Positions 33,139 to 41,352 of a DNA stretch of 64,000 nucleotides are shown here, piece by piece (position 1 is the first letter of the stretch; every line of letters starts with the position of its first letter). The stretch comes from CAMBDS01 sp964355675 (GTDB lineage Bacteria > Electryoneota > AABM5-125-24 > Hatepunaeales > Hatepunaeaceae): positions 62,001 through 126,000 of the forward strand of contig CAYHEC010000007.1 of NCBI GenBank assembly GCA_964355675.1, given 5' to 3'. A program made the translations under genes and the position numbers. The notes beneath the pieces were generated by a model. The model did not search any database. It had not been told where the DNA came from and saw only the letters and a list, made by a program, of their open reading frames with translations.

Positions 33139-35051
33139 AAAAGATGTCGAGCGGCCGACAAATGTCGGCTGTACTGGTGATGTTGATGGTTGGGATCGTA
33201 AACGGCCTCTACGAGGTTGGGCTCGTAAACAGCCCTTACGAGGTTGGGCTCGTAAACAGCCCTTACGAGGTTGGGCTCGTAAACAGCCCTTACGAGGTTG
33301 GGCTCGTAAACAGCCCCTACGAGGTTGGGCTCGTAAACGGCCCTTACGAGGTTGGGATCGTAAACGGCCCCTGCGAGGTTGGGATCGTAAACAGCCTCTG
33401 CGCGTTCGGGCTCGTAAACGGCCTCTACGCGGCGACGCTGCACGCCAATTCCGGCGTGAACCGGCAACTCAGCGCGGCAGGATATACTGCTATCGGCGTT
33501 ACCCGACCGAACTATGAGTGGAGATTTGTTGATAGTCTCGGCACGGATTACGATACCGTTGGTGGTGCGACTCAGCCTTATCGCAATTACGGATCAAGCA
33601 CGCTTACAACCGGACTGACTAACGGAAACGCGCCGTCGCTTACCGAGGGAATCCTCCAACCAAATATGGGCGGTGTCAGGCATAACGGCACGACCAACTT
33701 TGAGTACATCAATGACGGTGCAGTGCTTTCGCCTGGCGCGAACGACTTCGGCGCGTTTGCTTGGGTGAGATATACGAGTGCGACGGCCAGTCAGTTGATT
33801 TTCGCCAAAGACGACGGAGTATCAATCCTTCGTGAGTGGTTACTCAGAACCTCACCTGCGGCGGACGGGGGAATTAATGTACTTCTAAGCGATGATGGAA
33901 CTGCGGACGCAGGACACCTGAAAGACTATCGAACTGTTTCTGTTTACAACGACGGGAAATGGCATCAGGTTGGATTCACTTGGATAAGTGACGTTCTGGT
34001 GGTGTATGTGGATGGGGCTGTCGCAACTGTAACGAAAACTACTGATGATCCCATTACGACTATTTACTCAGGTATAGCCACTCCGACCATTGGCGTTCGC
34101 AATGCTGGAGGAGGGTTCAGTAACTATTTCACCGGTGATATTGCTTGGGCGGCGTACTGGCAGGGCGCGGGGACTCCGACCGGAGCAAACGTGCTGGCAC
34201 TCTACAATGCGCAAGCTCCGCTTGGAACGCTCGCCTCGCCGTATCCGACACTTCAATCGGCGGTCTACGCAGGCGCGGCGGGTGATACTATCCTCATGGC
34301 TGGCGGTCGGTATCAGGAAACGGTAACGGTCGCAACGGCGTTTGACTATATCGGTGCAACGACATCGACGTTTGGGAGCCTGCCTGAGTTGTACGGAGCC
34401 GCGTTACCGGCGGCGGCGGGGGTCGTTGGAATGACTGTCTCAGCAAAGAACGAGATCGGCTTTCTTACATTCAGGGGGTACTCTACGACGTCAACGGGAA
34501 TTGGGCTGTTGGCTGATGCTTCGAGTGACGGGAGCCTGTTTCACCATCTTGAGGTGGACTCGTGCCGGAATGGCGTGGACTTTGACGGATCGGCAACGGC
34601 TGACAGTTTAATCAATTCAGTGATCGACGGCGGGAGCCTTACCAATGCGAACGGATGGCGGGCAACGACTTCGACGGCGGTATCGGTTTATCTCTACAAC
34701 AACATCATTGTCAACTGTAAGACGGGGCTTACCAAGGCGGCGGCACAAACCTTGGTTGAGACGAATAATTGCTTCTTCGGCAATACCAGTGCCGACTATG
34801 CCGGGAGTCTGAATGCGAGTGATTTGCTGGTTAATCCGAGATTCAGGGGCGGGAATGATTATCGACCTCAGCCGTTGAGTAATGTGTTGAACTGTGGTTT
34901 GGATATTCATGTCGGAACCGCTCCTTTCGTGTATTTGCAGGGAGCGCCTGAAATAGGGGTGTGGGAGGTTATCAAATCTCAAAATACTACAACCAAACCT
35001 GATATTTTTGGCAGGAGCGGACCCTGGGCGAGATCGGGAGGAGAAAAATGA
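33135..35051 (+). CDS. Exported LamG-like plus beta-helix protein with nonapeptide repeat at its N-terminus
   Basis: The ATG at 33135 follows GAAGGAGACG, so it is preferred to 33114. The 638-residue product begins with a signal-like MKKMSSGRQMSAVLVMLMVG. Then nine near-identical nine-residue units, consensus VNSPYEVGL, run to residue 102, coded by a 27-base DNA repeat. Next comes a LamG/concanavalin-like domain (about 170-350: FEYINDGAVLSPGANDFGAFAW, GKWHQVGFTWISDVLVVYVDG). From about 365 there is a right-handed beta-helix (YPTLQSAVYAGAAGDTILMAGG; LYNNIIVNCKTGLTK). Such domain pairs occur in phage adhesins and surface proteins. No T9SS sorting domain. The gene overlaps both neighbours by four bases. 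Confidence 0.7.
   Translation: MKKMSSGRQMSAVLVMLMVGIVNGLYEVGLVNSPYEVGLVNSPYEVGLVNSPYEVGLVNSPYEVGLVNGPYEVGIVNGPCEVGIVNSLCAFGLVNGLYAATLHANSGVNRQLSAAGYTAIGVTRPNYEWRFVDSLGTDYDTVGGATQPYRNYGSSTLTTGLTNGNAPSLTEGILQPNMGGVRHNGTTNFEYINDGAVLSPGANDFGAFAWVRYTSATASQLIFAKDDGVSILREWLLRTSPAADGGINVLLSDDGTADAGHLKDYRTVSVYNDGKWHQVGFTWISDVLVVYVDGAVATVTKTTDDPITTIYSGIATPTIGVRNAGGGFSNYFTGDIAWAAYWQGAGTPTGANVLALYNAQAPLGTLASPYPTLQSAVYAGAAGDTILMAGGRYQETVTVATAFDYIGATTSTFGSLPELYGAALPAAAGVVGMTVSAKNEIGFLTFRGYSTTSTGIGLLADASSDGSLFHHLEVDSCRNGVDFDGSATADSLINSVIDGGSLTNANGWRATTSTAVSVYLYNNIIVNCKTGLTKAAAQTLVETNNCFFGNTSADYAGSLNASDLLVNPRFRGGNDYRPQPLSNVLNCGLDIHVGTAPFVYLQGAPEIGVWEVIKSQNTTTKPDIFGRSGPWARSGGEK
33198..33440. repeat. 27-base tandem repeat, nine units, in frame
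   Basis: Units of 27 bases such as GTAAACAGCCCTTACGAGG then TTGGGCTC start at 33198, 33225, 33252, 33279, 33306, 33333, 33360, 33387 and 33414, the last ones degenerate. The reverse complement shares GTAAGGGGC- and GTTTACGAGCCC-type words with the array at 4455-4917. It encodes the nonapeptide repeat right behind the signal segment. Confidence 0.9.
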
Positions 35052-35356
35052 GACCGGCTCGAGACAATTACCAATCGGTTTGGAAAGTTCTTGCGATTGC
35101 TTTGCTTGGAGTTGTTGCGACTGGGGCGTCCGCCTGGATGGTTTTCGATCAAGGGGTCGTCGGGCGTGAGGAAGTATCGCGTATGATCGTCGAAGAGTCG
35201 CCTTACCAATCCGAACGGCTGATTATCCGCGAAACGCTTGAGGCGAACAACGAAATGCTTAAAAAAGTAGCCGCCGACGTCAATGAGATCAAGATTGAGC
35301 AAGCGCGACTTGGCGAAAGAGTTGGAATGCTGATGAAAATTAAGGAGAAAAGATAA
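35048..35356 (+). CDS. Membrane-anchored coiled-coil protein, lysis-type
   Basis: A 102-residue protein with one transmembrane segment (VLAIALLGVVATGASAWMVF, residues 13-32) and a coiled coil (ANNEMLKKVAADVNEIKIEQ). This build resembles inner-membrane spanin or holin-accessory proteins of phage lysis cassettes. The start overlaps the upstream stop by four bases. The 16 bases GGGCGTCCGCCTGGAT within the membrane segment match one arm of the GGCGGACG palindromes. Confidence 0.5.
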   Translation: MRPARDNYQSVWKVLAIALLGVVATGASAWMVFDQGVVGREEVSRMIVEESPYQSERLIIRETLEANNEMLKKVAADVNEIKIEQARLGERVGMLMKIKEKR

Positions 35357-35401
35357 TGTTGGGATTGAGTAATGTTCAAAAAGTAATGATGGAGGTTTAT
35401 C

Positions 35402-35641
35402 ATGGCTGATTGGGTGGTAAGTCTTATCGGAGCAATCGGAACGCCATTAATCCTGTTTATCTGGCAGTGTTTCCTAAAGCGTGAACTGACCGAGGATTGG
35501 GGGCGGAGGATTGGCAGGGTGTTGACTATTTTCTTTCGGCAGAGGCTTGGTGTAACCAGCGGAAATTCGGTAGCTGAGAAATTTCAATCGACAGCGGAGG
35601 ATTTCATCAATGGTTTACGGCAGGGGTTGAAGGTGGAATGA
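35402..35641 (+). CDS. Small membrane protein, holin candidate
   Basis: A 79-residue protein behind GATGGAGGTTTATC. One hydrophobic segment (VVSLIGAIGTPLILFIWQCFL) is followed by a charged amphipathic C-terminus. Size and position just before an amidase fit a holin or an assistant to lysis. No specific family recognised. Confidence 0.5.
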   Translation: MADWVVSLIGAIGTPLILFIWQCFLKRELTEDWGRRIGRVLTIFFRQRLGVTSGNSVAEKFQSTAEDFINGLRQGLKVE

Positions 35642-35650
35642 AAAGGGTGT

Positions 35651-35678
35651 AGTAGGGCGGATTGAAATCCGCCCTACT
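35651..35678. repeat. Palindrome GCGGAT family
   Basis: AGTAGGGCGGATTG / AAATCCGCCCTACT is a near-perfect 28-base palindrome between the holin candidate and the amidase. Related copies lie at 2410-2429 and about 7560-7577. Confidence 0.8.
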
Positions 35679-35697
35679 GCCAACAAAGGAGACAAGT

Positions 35698-36141
35698 ATG
35701 CGGAGAATTGATCGAATTGTAGTCCATTGCAGTGATTCGATGTACGGTGATGCGTCGCTCATCGACAGGTGGCATAAAGAGCGCGGCTGGAGAGGAATTG
35801 GCTACCATTTTGTGATCCTGAACGGCTACCCTGACGAAGCCTCTTATCGCACCCGGCGACCTCAGTTTTGGCGTGACGGTGAAGTGCAGTCAGGCAGGCC
35901 CTTGGAGCAGCTCGGCGCGCATGTGCGTGGGGCAAATACTGGTTCGGTGGGAATTTGCTTGATAGGCAGAGAGCAATTCACGGCGGGACAGTTTGCCTCG
36001 CTGGTGAAACTTATCGCTGAATTGAAGGGTAAGTTTGGCGCTTTAACGGTGGTCGGGCACTACGAGGCGCAACTGCCTGGCGACCCGCCGAAGAGCTGTC
36101 CGAATATGGATATGGAATGGATCAGGGGGTTGGTGGGGTAA
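35698..36141 (+). CDS. N-acetylmuramoyl-L-alanine amidase (endolysin-type, Amidase_2)
   Basis: A 147-residue T7-lysozyme-like amidase that would cut the bond between muramic acid and the stem peptide in peptidoglycan. AAAGGAGACAAGT precedes the ATG at 35698, which matches the family start. Zinc ligands are visible: H10 in IVVHCSDS, H in QLGAHVRGANTGSVGI, and C in the GDPPKSCPN motif; the Tyr in WRGIGYHFVI is also expected. It lacks a signal peptide, as endolysins released through a holin do. It closes the phage-derived module. Confidence 0.9.
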   Translation: MRRIDRIVVHCSDSMYGDASLIDRWHKERGWRGIGYHFVILNGYPDEASYRTRRPQFWRDGEVQSGRPLEQLGAHVRGANTGSVGICLIGREQFTAGQFASLVKLIAELKGKFGALTVVGHYEAQLPGDPPKSCPNMDMEWIRGLVG

Positions 36142-36379
36142 GGCGGACTTGACAAATCGGAAATGCGAGGGACGGATCTGCCTTAAGGTAACTGGGCCTA
36201 TTTCGTCCCCGCAATCTTTTCAAATACCAACAACAAAAATCTCGCCGCCCCTCCCCTTTTCCCATTTGCCTTTCCCGTTTATTTTTCTTATCTTAATAAC
36301 AGATCTTAGTAAACACGCACTGCCTGCCCAGACTCGCCAACATACAGAAATCAACCGAAACCAAAACCGGACACTGCTC
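36142..36379. other. Region between amidase and T9SS gene
   Basis: The frame of the following gene is open across most of this stretch but the translation is not protein-like (SSPQSFQIPTTKISPPLPFS). I see no gene. A TCTTATCTTAATAACAG-type AT-rich segment near 36287-36305 may contain promoter elements, but none is clear. Confidence 0.4.
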
Positions 36380-39076
36380 GTGAAAAAAGTCCATCGAAAC
36401 ACGCCACTCGTCGTTTTGACGCTATTTCTTTTGATTGGCGGCCTCTGCCAAGCAGAGATCATCGAAGAGTCAGGCTCGTTGCTGGAGTTTTTTGCTGGCC
36501 AAGAAGATAATTGTGCTTACGATAATTGGGTCAGCCATGTCTCCGAAGGCATTGTCCGTCCGGCTTACAACGACTATGGTCCCGTTGAGCTGGATCGCCA
36601 GACCAACGGTTTCGGAAATTATCAGATTGTGGACAGTCTTCAGAATCCCAATGAAATTATTCAGGATTGGTACACGATTTTCGCCAATATCCTTGCCGGG
36701 GAAGTGGATACTGCCGCGGCAATTCTCGACAGTTCGGCTTTCGCAGAATTGTTTGAGATTGTGGTGTTGCAAGACCGGAACGAACGTTATGTGATGGTCA
36801 GAGAAGTACTTGATAACAACTACTTCGACGACAATGGAACTGAAAATGAAGCCGATGATGTGCGTGGTTCTTTCCGCTACGGGTGGGGTCTCTATATTTT
36901 CAATCTTAACGCAAGAACCCCCGAAGTCATCCTCGAAATTCCCCATCCGTGCGACGATTTTATCACGCCATTTATTGGAATAGATGCGTTTATCTCAATG
37001 GGTGCGTCGGCGATGTTTGTTGCCGGGGCAGGGCGTGAGCTGAGATGGACGGAAGTCGGTGTTTACGACAATTCAAGGTCCCGTTCCGACCCGACTCGCG
37101 TTGGAAACAGAAGCGCTTTCAACGAAGCCCACAATGCTTGTGTCGATTCAATTGCCGATGAATTGGTAATACCGATCCATAGTTACGACAGCGGTGGCCG
37201 TGACCTCGGCCAATGTCTTATATCCTGCTACCCGGATAACCATCCCGACAGTCCTGTAATCGACCGAGTTAATCACTTCGATTTCCTACACCTGACACCA
37301 CTCTACCCAATAGCCGCCAATAGTATCGGGAACGCTGACCACAACGCTGTTCGCATCGATGACTATTATTCGGTCTGGGACGATCAAGGGGGGATTTACT
37401 ACAACTATGAATACCCCATCTCTAACAATCTCGCTAATTTAGTCGGCTGGCTGTCTCCTCAAAGAAGTTACTCAACCGATCATCGGGATCCTCTGAGTAC
37501 CAACGAGAACTATATGCACGTCGAACACGACGAATTCCCCGATGTCATCACCGAAGAAATTCTGGATTTTTATCCCCCTGATGGCGTACCAACTTATCAA
37601 ACATACGCCAATTCTGTCGAGTTTTACCGTCCACTCTATAACGCTGTTTATTCCTACTACCACCGTCCGCGTTTCTTTCGAGTTCCAGACGATTATGAAA
37701 CTATCCAGGCCGCTATAGATGGATCGCTTGGCGGAGACACCATTCTCGTCCGCCCAGGAGAATACACCGAATCAATCAATTACCGTCATAAGAACCTTCT
37801 AATTGCCAGTCTCTTTCTCCCAACGAACGATGCTCGATATATCGACTCAACGCGTATCTTAGGCGTGAACAGTAGCGTTGTTACATTTGCAGGTAGCGAG
37901 AGTGAATCAGCAAAACTCGTAGGCTTCACGATCAGAGGAGGTCGAAGTCTCGACGGAGCAGGTATTTTCATGACCGACGCCAAGCCGGTCATCGATCACT
38001 GCATCATAACAGACAACATTGCCGAAGGTTATGGTGGTGGAATGTTCTGCGGTAATTCCCAACCGACAATTACTAACTGCACAATCTCCAGAAACATAAG
38101 CTCTGATGGAGGAGGCGCTCTATTCGAGTGGAATCTCTCAAGTGCTATAATCCTCAATAGCATTATGACCGGGAACGAACCCCAAGAGGTTTATTTCCTC
38201 CGGTTCGGTGCGCCAAACCGGATCACCTTTGCCTACTCCGACATAGCCGGCGGCGCTGAGGGGATCGTAACCGGCAATAACGGCATTGTGGGCTGGGGTG
38301 ACGGCAACATTACTGCAAATCCACAATTCATTGATCCAGCGAACTCAAACTTTCACCTCTCCCCATTCAGCCCCTGCGTCAATACCGGCAATCCCAATGC
38401 ACCGCTCGATCCTGACAGTACTCGATCCGACATGGGAGCGTTAGCTATCCAGTTCAAGAATATCTTTGTCTCGCCTGATGTGATTGAATTCGCGGACGTT
38501 CAACCGGGAAGGATCGACAGCCTCCTTGTATCGATACACAATGTCGGGAATGACAGCATTTCGATTCTGTCATGGCATATTGCACCGGAACATTCGCCGT
38601 TCAGAATGAGTGGGTATGACGGTGACACATTGCTGGAACCTGCCTCACAGCAATCGGCGTGGATTGTCTTTACGCCTGAGGCTTCTGAGTTATACCGGGC
38701 AGTTCTGACCATCGAATCAAGCCAACCGGGACAAGAAGTAATTGTGGTTTCGCTAAGGGGTTCCTCGCTGGGAGCACCAGACAGCGAAGCTGAAATTACC
38801 GATTTCAGGTTACTTTCGGTTTATCCCAATCCGTTCAACTCCAAGACTACGATCACGTTCACCGTACAACAGGCGTCCCAGCCTGTCCGTTTAACGATCT
38901 ATGACCTCTCCGGCCGTCTGGTTGCTGATTTGCTTGACAGGCGCAGAGGCCTGTCGTACGGGGCTGGCGATCACAAGGTTGTCTGGGATGCAGGGGATTT
39001 GGGGGCGGGGGTTTATTTTGTTAGGTTAAATGCAGACGAGAAATCATCGTTACAAAAGGTACTGCTGGTGCGCTGA
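36380..39076 (+). CDS. T9SS-secreted right-handed beta-helix protein
   Basis: A GTG at 36380 is the best start: it opens VKKVHRNTPLVVLTLFLLIGGLCQAE, a typical signal peptide. The 898-residue protein has an N-terminal domain of about 370 residues, including a possible peptidase-like stretch (FITPFIGIDAFISMGASAMF), whose family I do not recognise. It is followed by a pectate-lyase-like beta-helix (PDDYETIQAAIDGSLGGDTI; PVIDHCIITDNIAEGYGGG; QPTITNCTISRN), an ASH-like domain (VSPDVIEFADVQPGRIDSL) and a T9SS sorting domain (YPNPFNSKTTITFTV, LTIYDLSGRLVADLL, KVVWDAGDL, YFVRL). Secreted to the surface; substrate unknown. Confidence 0.75.
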   Translation: MKKVHRNTPLVVLTLFLLIGGLCQAEIIEESGSLLEFFAGQEDNCAYDNWVSHVSEGIVRPAYNDYGPVELDRQTNGFGNYQIVDSLQNPNEIIQDWYTIFANILAGEVDTAAAILDSSAFAELFEIVVLQDRNERYVMVREVLDNNYFDDNGTENEADDVRGSFRYGWGLYIFNLNARTPEVILEIPHPCDDFITPFIGIDAFISMGASAMFVAGAGRELRWTEVGVYDNSRSRSDPTRVGNRSAFNEAHNACVDSIADELVIPIHSYDSGGRDLGQCLISCYPDNHPDSPVIDRVNHFDFLHLTPLYPIAANSIGNADHNAVRIDDYYSVWDDQGGIYYNYEYPISNNLANLVGWLSPQRSYSTDHRDPLSTNENYMHVEHDEFPDVITEEILDFYPPDGVPTYQTYANSVEFYRPLYNAVYSYYHRPRFFRVPDDYETIQAAIDGSLGGDTILVRPGEYTESINYRHKNLLIASLFLPTNDARYIDSTRILGVNSSVVTFAGSESESAKLVGFTIRGGRSLDGAGIFMTDAKPVIDHCIITDNIAEGYGGGMFCGNSQPTITNCTISRNISSDGGGALFEWNLSSAIILNSIMTGNEPQEVYFLRFGAPNRITFAYSDIAGGAEGIVTGNNGIVGWGDGNITANPQFIDPANSNFHLSPFSPCVNTGNPNAPLDPDSTRSDMGALAIQFKNIFVSPDVIEFADVQPGRIDSLLVSIHNVGNDSISILSWHIAPEHSPFRMSGYDGDTLLEPASQQSAWIVFTPEASELYRAVLTIESSQPGQEVIVVSLRGSSLGAPDSEAEITDFRLLSVYPNPFNSKTTITFTVQQASQPVRLTIYDLSGRLVADLLDRRRGLSYGAGDHKVVWDAGDLGAGVYFVRLNADEKSSLQKVLLVR
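38864..38959. repeat. Family B palindromes in slots 1 and 2
   Basis: GTACAACAGGC/GCCTGTC (38864-38887) encodes QQASQPV. GACAGGC/GCCTGTCGTAC (38936-38959) encodes DRRRGLSYG. Confidence 0.8.
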
Positions 39077-39108
39077 GTTTTCTTTAAACTTAACTTTCGG
39101 GGGTTTTT

Positions 39109-41340
39109 ATGCGACACTATAAAATTATCTGGGTATTTCTATCGGCAGTCTTACAGTTGCCTTTGCTTGCTCAAGAGAGGCTTCCCTTAATAGGAAGCCA
39201 TCTCTTTCTCCCTGGGACGATAACGGGCATGACGCTCGATGGGCAAACGGCTTACTTATCAAGTAGTTTGCAAGGAGTCCTTTCATACGACCTTTCAGAT
39301 CCTGAACACCCCGTACTGCTCGATAGATTATCGTATGTACCTCTTGCCAATCTCAGCATTTATCGTGGTATGGTTTGTGGCAATAATAAAGCTGTTCTTC
39401 ATTTCATCGATCCGGTGAGTCGTGAAGTCCAACAGATAGCTGGTCATGCTTACGAGACATACTCATATTGTCTTATTGACACTCTCTGTTTCATTTCGGA
39501 TTCGTACTACGAAGAGCTTGACGGGGGAATTTATTACAGGTATTCTAATCTAATGACTTTCGGGATCACAGATCTTCGTTCTCCCAATCTGCTTAATCGA
39601 TTGTACTACGACTCGCATGGAATGGGTTATGATATAGGCTCTACGGCACTATCATACCAATCGGGTTATCTCTATGCGGCGTGTTGGACTGGTGGTATAT
39701 CAACTTGGGATGTGCGTGATCCTGATACTGCAAGGTATGTTGCGCTGGTTGACGCAGTCTTTTCTCCAAACATGGTGATATCAAATAATGAGCTGATTGT
39801 TTTCAACGATAATTTGGGATTCAAAGTATTTTCACTGGACAATCCAGCCGAACCGGAATTATTACTGACTATCGATACACTTGAAATACGGTATGGTACT
39901 GCTGAAGATTCTCTCGTCTATTTGGCTCAGAGAAATCATTCTATAGCGGTTTGGAACATAGCCAATATCAACCAACCCGAAGTTATTGGAGAATTGGGAC
40001 TGAATAATGAACCATTATTCTTAACGGTCTCAGGCGATATTGGCTTGGCTCTGGCAAGAAATAATGAACTCTATGTACTTGATGTATCAGACCCTGCTTC
40101 GCCTTCCTTGGGGTCAAGCATCTTAGGGCGAGCCGGAACGATTAGGAATTCCTGGAAACATGGGGATCTCTTATACACACTTGTCGATAATTTGGGATTA
40201 ATAATCAGCGATTGCTCTAATCCCAATCGCCTTGAAGAACTTTCCTGCACCCCAATCGGAAGAGCACGGGGAATGGCAGTATCCGGGCAGTATGCTTTTG
40301 TGCCCATCGTGCAACAAGGAGTGCAAATAATCGACATATCTGATCCTGCTCAACCTGATTCTATTGGTCTTATTCGGCCCAACCTTGGTAATCTGTTCGA
40401 CGTCGCAGTGAAGGACAACGCACTTTACATTGCTGGATATAACGGCGTCGGGGTTTACGATATCAGTAACTCTCGTTCACCGAGACTTGTCCGAAACCTA
40501 AATGCTCCACCAACCTACAAATTAGAAGTCGTTGATACATTATTAGTTTGTCAACATTGGAGAACCGCTTCAGTTTACTCTATTACGAACAGTCAGTCTC
40601 CGCAAGTAAGAGGGCCTTATCAGCCGATATTTGATGGCGAAGATCGGATTGTTCGTCAAACCGTCGTGAATGGGAGGTTGTTTCTGCAAAGGTATTGGGA
40701 ATGGTCAATGAATGGAGATGTTTTTGCGACTGGATTGGCAGTTGACGTAATTGACATCACGAGACCCGACTCACTGCGGATGCTGGGCACATTGGATCGG
40801 TATCAGGACATATTTCCCGCTACACTAACCGACTTCTTTGAGGCAGATTCATGCTTGGGAGTTATTTTCAACGGTGCTTTGCTAAAATTTGACTTTAATG
40901 GTTACCCGGGACGAAATCTCAGACCGTTAGGTGTATTCTCATTGGAAACGCCTGTTGAAGGGCCAGTGTTCATCGATGATGAGATTCTTTATATTAACAA
41001 TCCCGGTCGAATAGACATTTATGACGCCCGACCTTTAGATGCACCGCTTGTTGAAGAGAATATTCCGTCATCCTTCGCCCTTTCGGCTTTTCCCAATCCA
41101 TTCAATTCCTCGACAACCATCACCTTCACCGTACAACAGGCGTCCCAGCCTGTCCGTTTAACGATCTATGACCTTCAAGGCCGTCTGGTTGCTGATTTGT
41201 TGGCGGGCAGGATGCCCGCCCCACGCGCTGGCGATCACAAGGTTGTCTGGGATGCAGGGGATTTGGGGAGTGGGGTTTATTTGGTTAGGTTGGGAGCAGG
41301 CACACATACTGTCATTCGAAAAATGTTACTTATTCGATAG
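39109..41340 (+). CDS. T9SS-secreted LVIVD-type beta-propeller
   Basis: A 743-residue protein with signal peptide (MRHYKIIWVFLSAVLQLPLLAQ). Blades follow the pattern YDLSDPEHPVLLD, WDVRDPDTARYVA, LDVSDPASPSLGS, IDISDPAQPDSIG and YDISNSRSPRLVR. The sorting domain (FPNPFNSSTTITFTV, LTIYDLQGRLVADLL, KVVWDAGDL, YLVRL) is nearly the same at DNA level as in the genes on either side. It starts 32 bases after the beta-helix gene and ends 12 bases before the next propeller gene, so the three form an operon. Ligand unknown. Confidence 0.8.
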   Translation: MRHYKIIWVFLSAVLQLPLLAQERLPLIGSHLFLPGTITGMTLDGQTAYLSSSLQGVLSYDLSDPEHPVLLDRLSYVPLANLSIYRGMVCGNNKAVLHFIDPVSREVQQIAGHAYETYSYCLIDTLCFISDSYYEELDGGIYYRYSNLMTFGITDLRSPNLLNRLYYDSHGMGYDIGSTALSYQSGYLYAACWTGGISTWDVRDPDTARYVALVDAVFSPNMVISNNELIVFNDNLGFKVFSLDNPAEPELLLTIDTLEIRYGTAEDSLVYLAQRNHSIAVWNIANINQPEVIGELGLNNEPLFLTVSGDIGLALARNNELYVLDVSDPASPSLGSSILGRAGTIRNSWKHGDLLYTLVDNLGLIISDCSNPNRLEELSCTPIGRARGMAVSGQYAFVPIVQQGVQIIDISDPAQPDSIGLIRPNLGNLFDVAVKDNALYIAGYNGVGVYDISNSRSPRLVRNLNAPPTYKLEVVDTLLVCQHWRTASVYSITNSQSPQVRGPYQPIFDGEDRIVRQTVVNGRLFLQRYWEWSMNGDVFATGLAVDVIDITRPDSLRMLGTLDRYQDIFPATLTDFFEADSCLGVIFNGALLKFDFNGYPGRNLRPLGVFSLETPVEGPVFIDDEILYINNPGRIDIYDARPLDAPLVEENIPSSFALSAFPNPFNSSTTITFTVQQASQPVRLTIYDLQGRLVADLLAGRMPAPRAGDHKVVWDAGDLGSGVYLVRLGAGTHTVIRKMLLIR
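41131..41220. repeat. Family B in slot 1, different palindrome in slot 2
   Basis: 41131-41154 is family B, shared with the neighbours and encoding QQASQPV. Slot 2 (41202-41220) instead holds GGCGGGCAGGATGCCCGCC, encoding AGRMPA, unlike the DRQGRLSY of its neighbours though flanking DNA is the same. Confidence 0.8.
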
Positions 41341-41352
41341 GAGGAATCAGAA

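Noticed and set aside
33096..33467. Minus-strand frame with VRAVYEPNL repeats
   Set aside because: It is the antisense reading of the 27-base coding repeat, with no start signals; the plus-strand gene is coupled to its neighbours on both sides.
35123..35138. Palindrome arm inside the coiled-coil membrane protein
   Set aside because: A 16-base match to one arm of the GGCGGACG family, but the second arm is missing; could be chance, so only noted with the gene.
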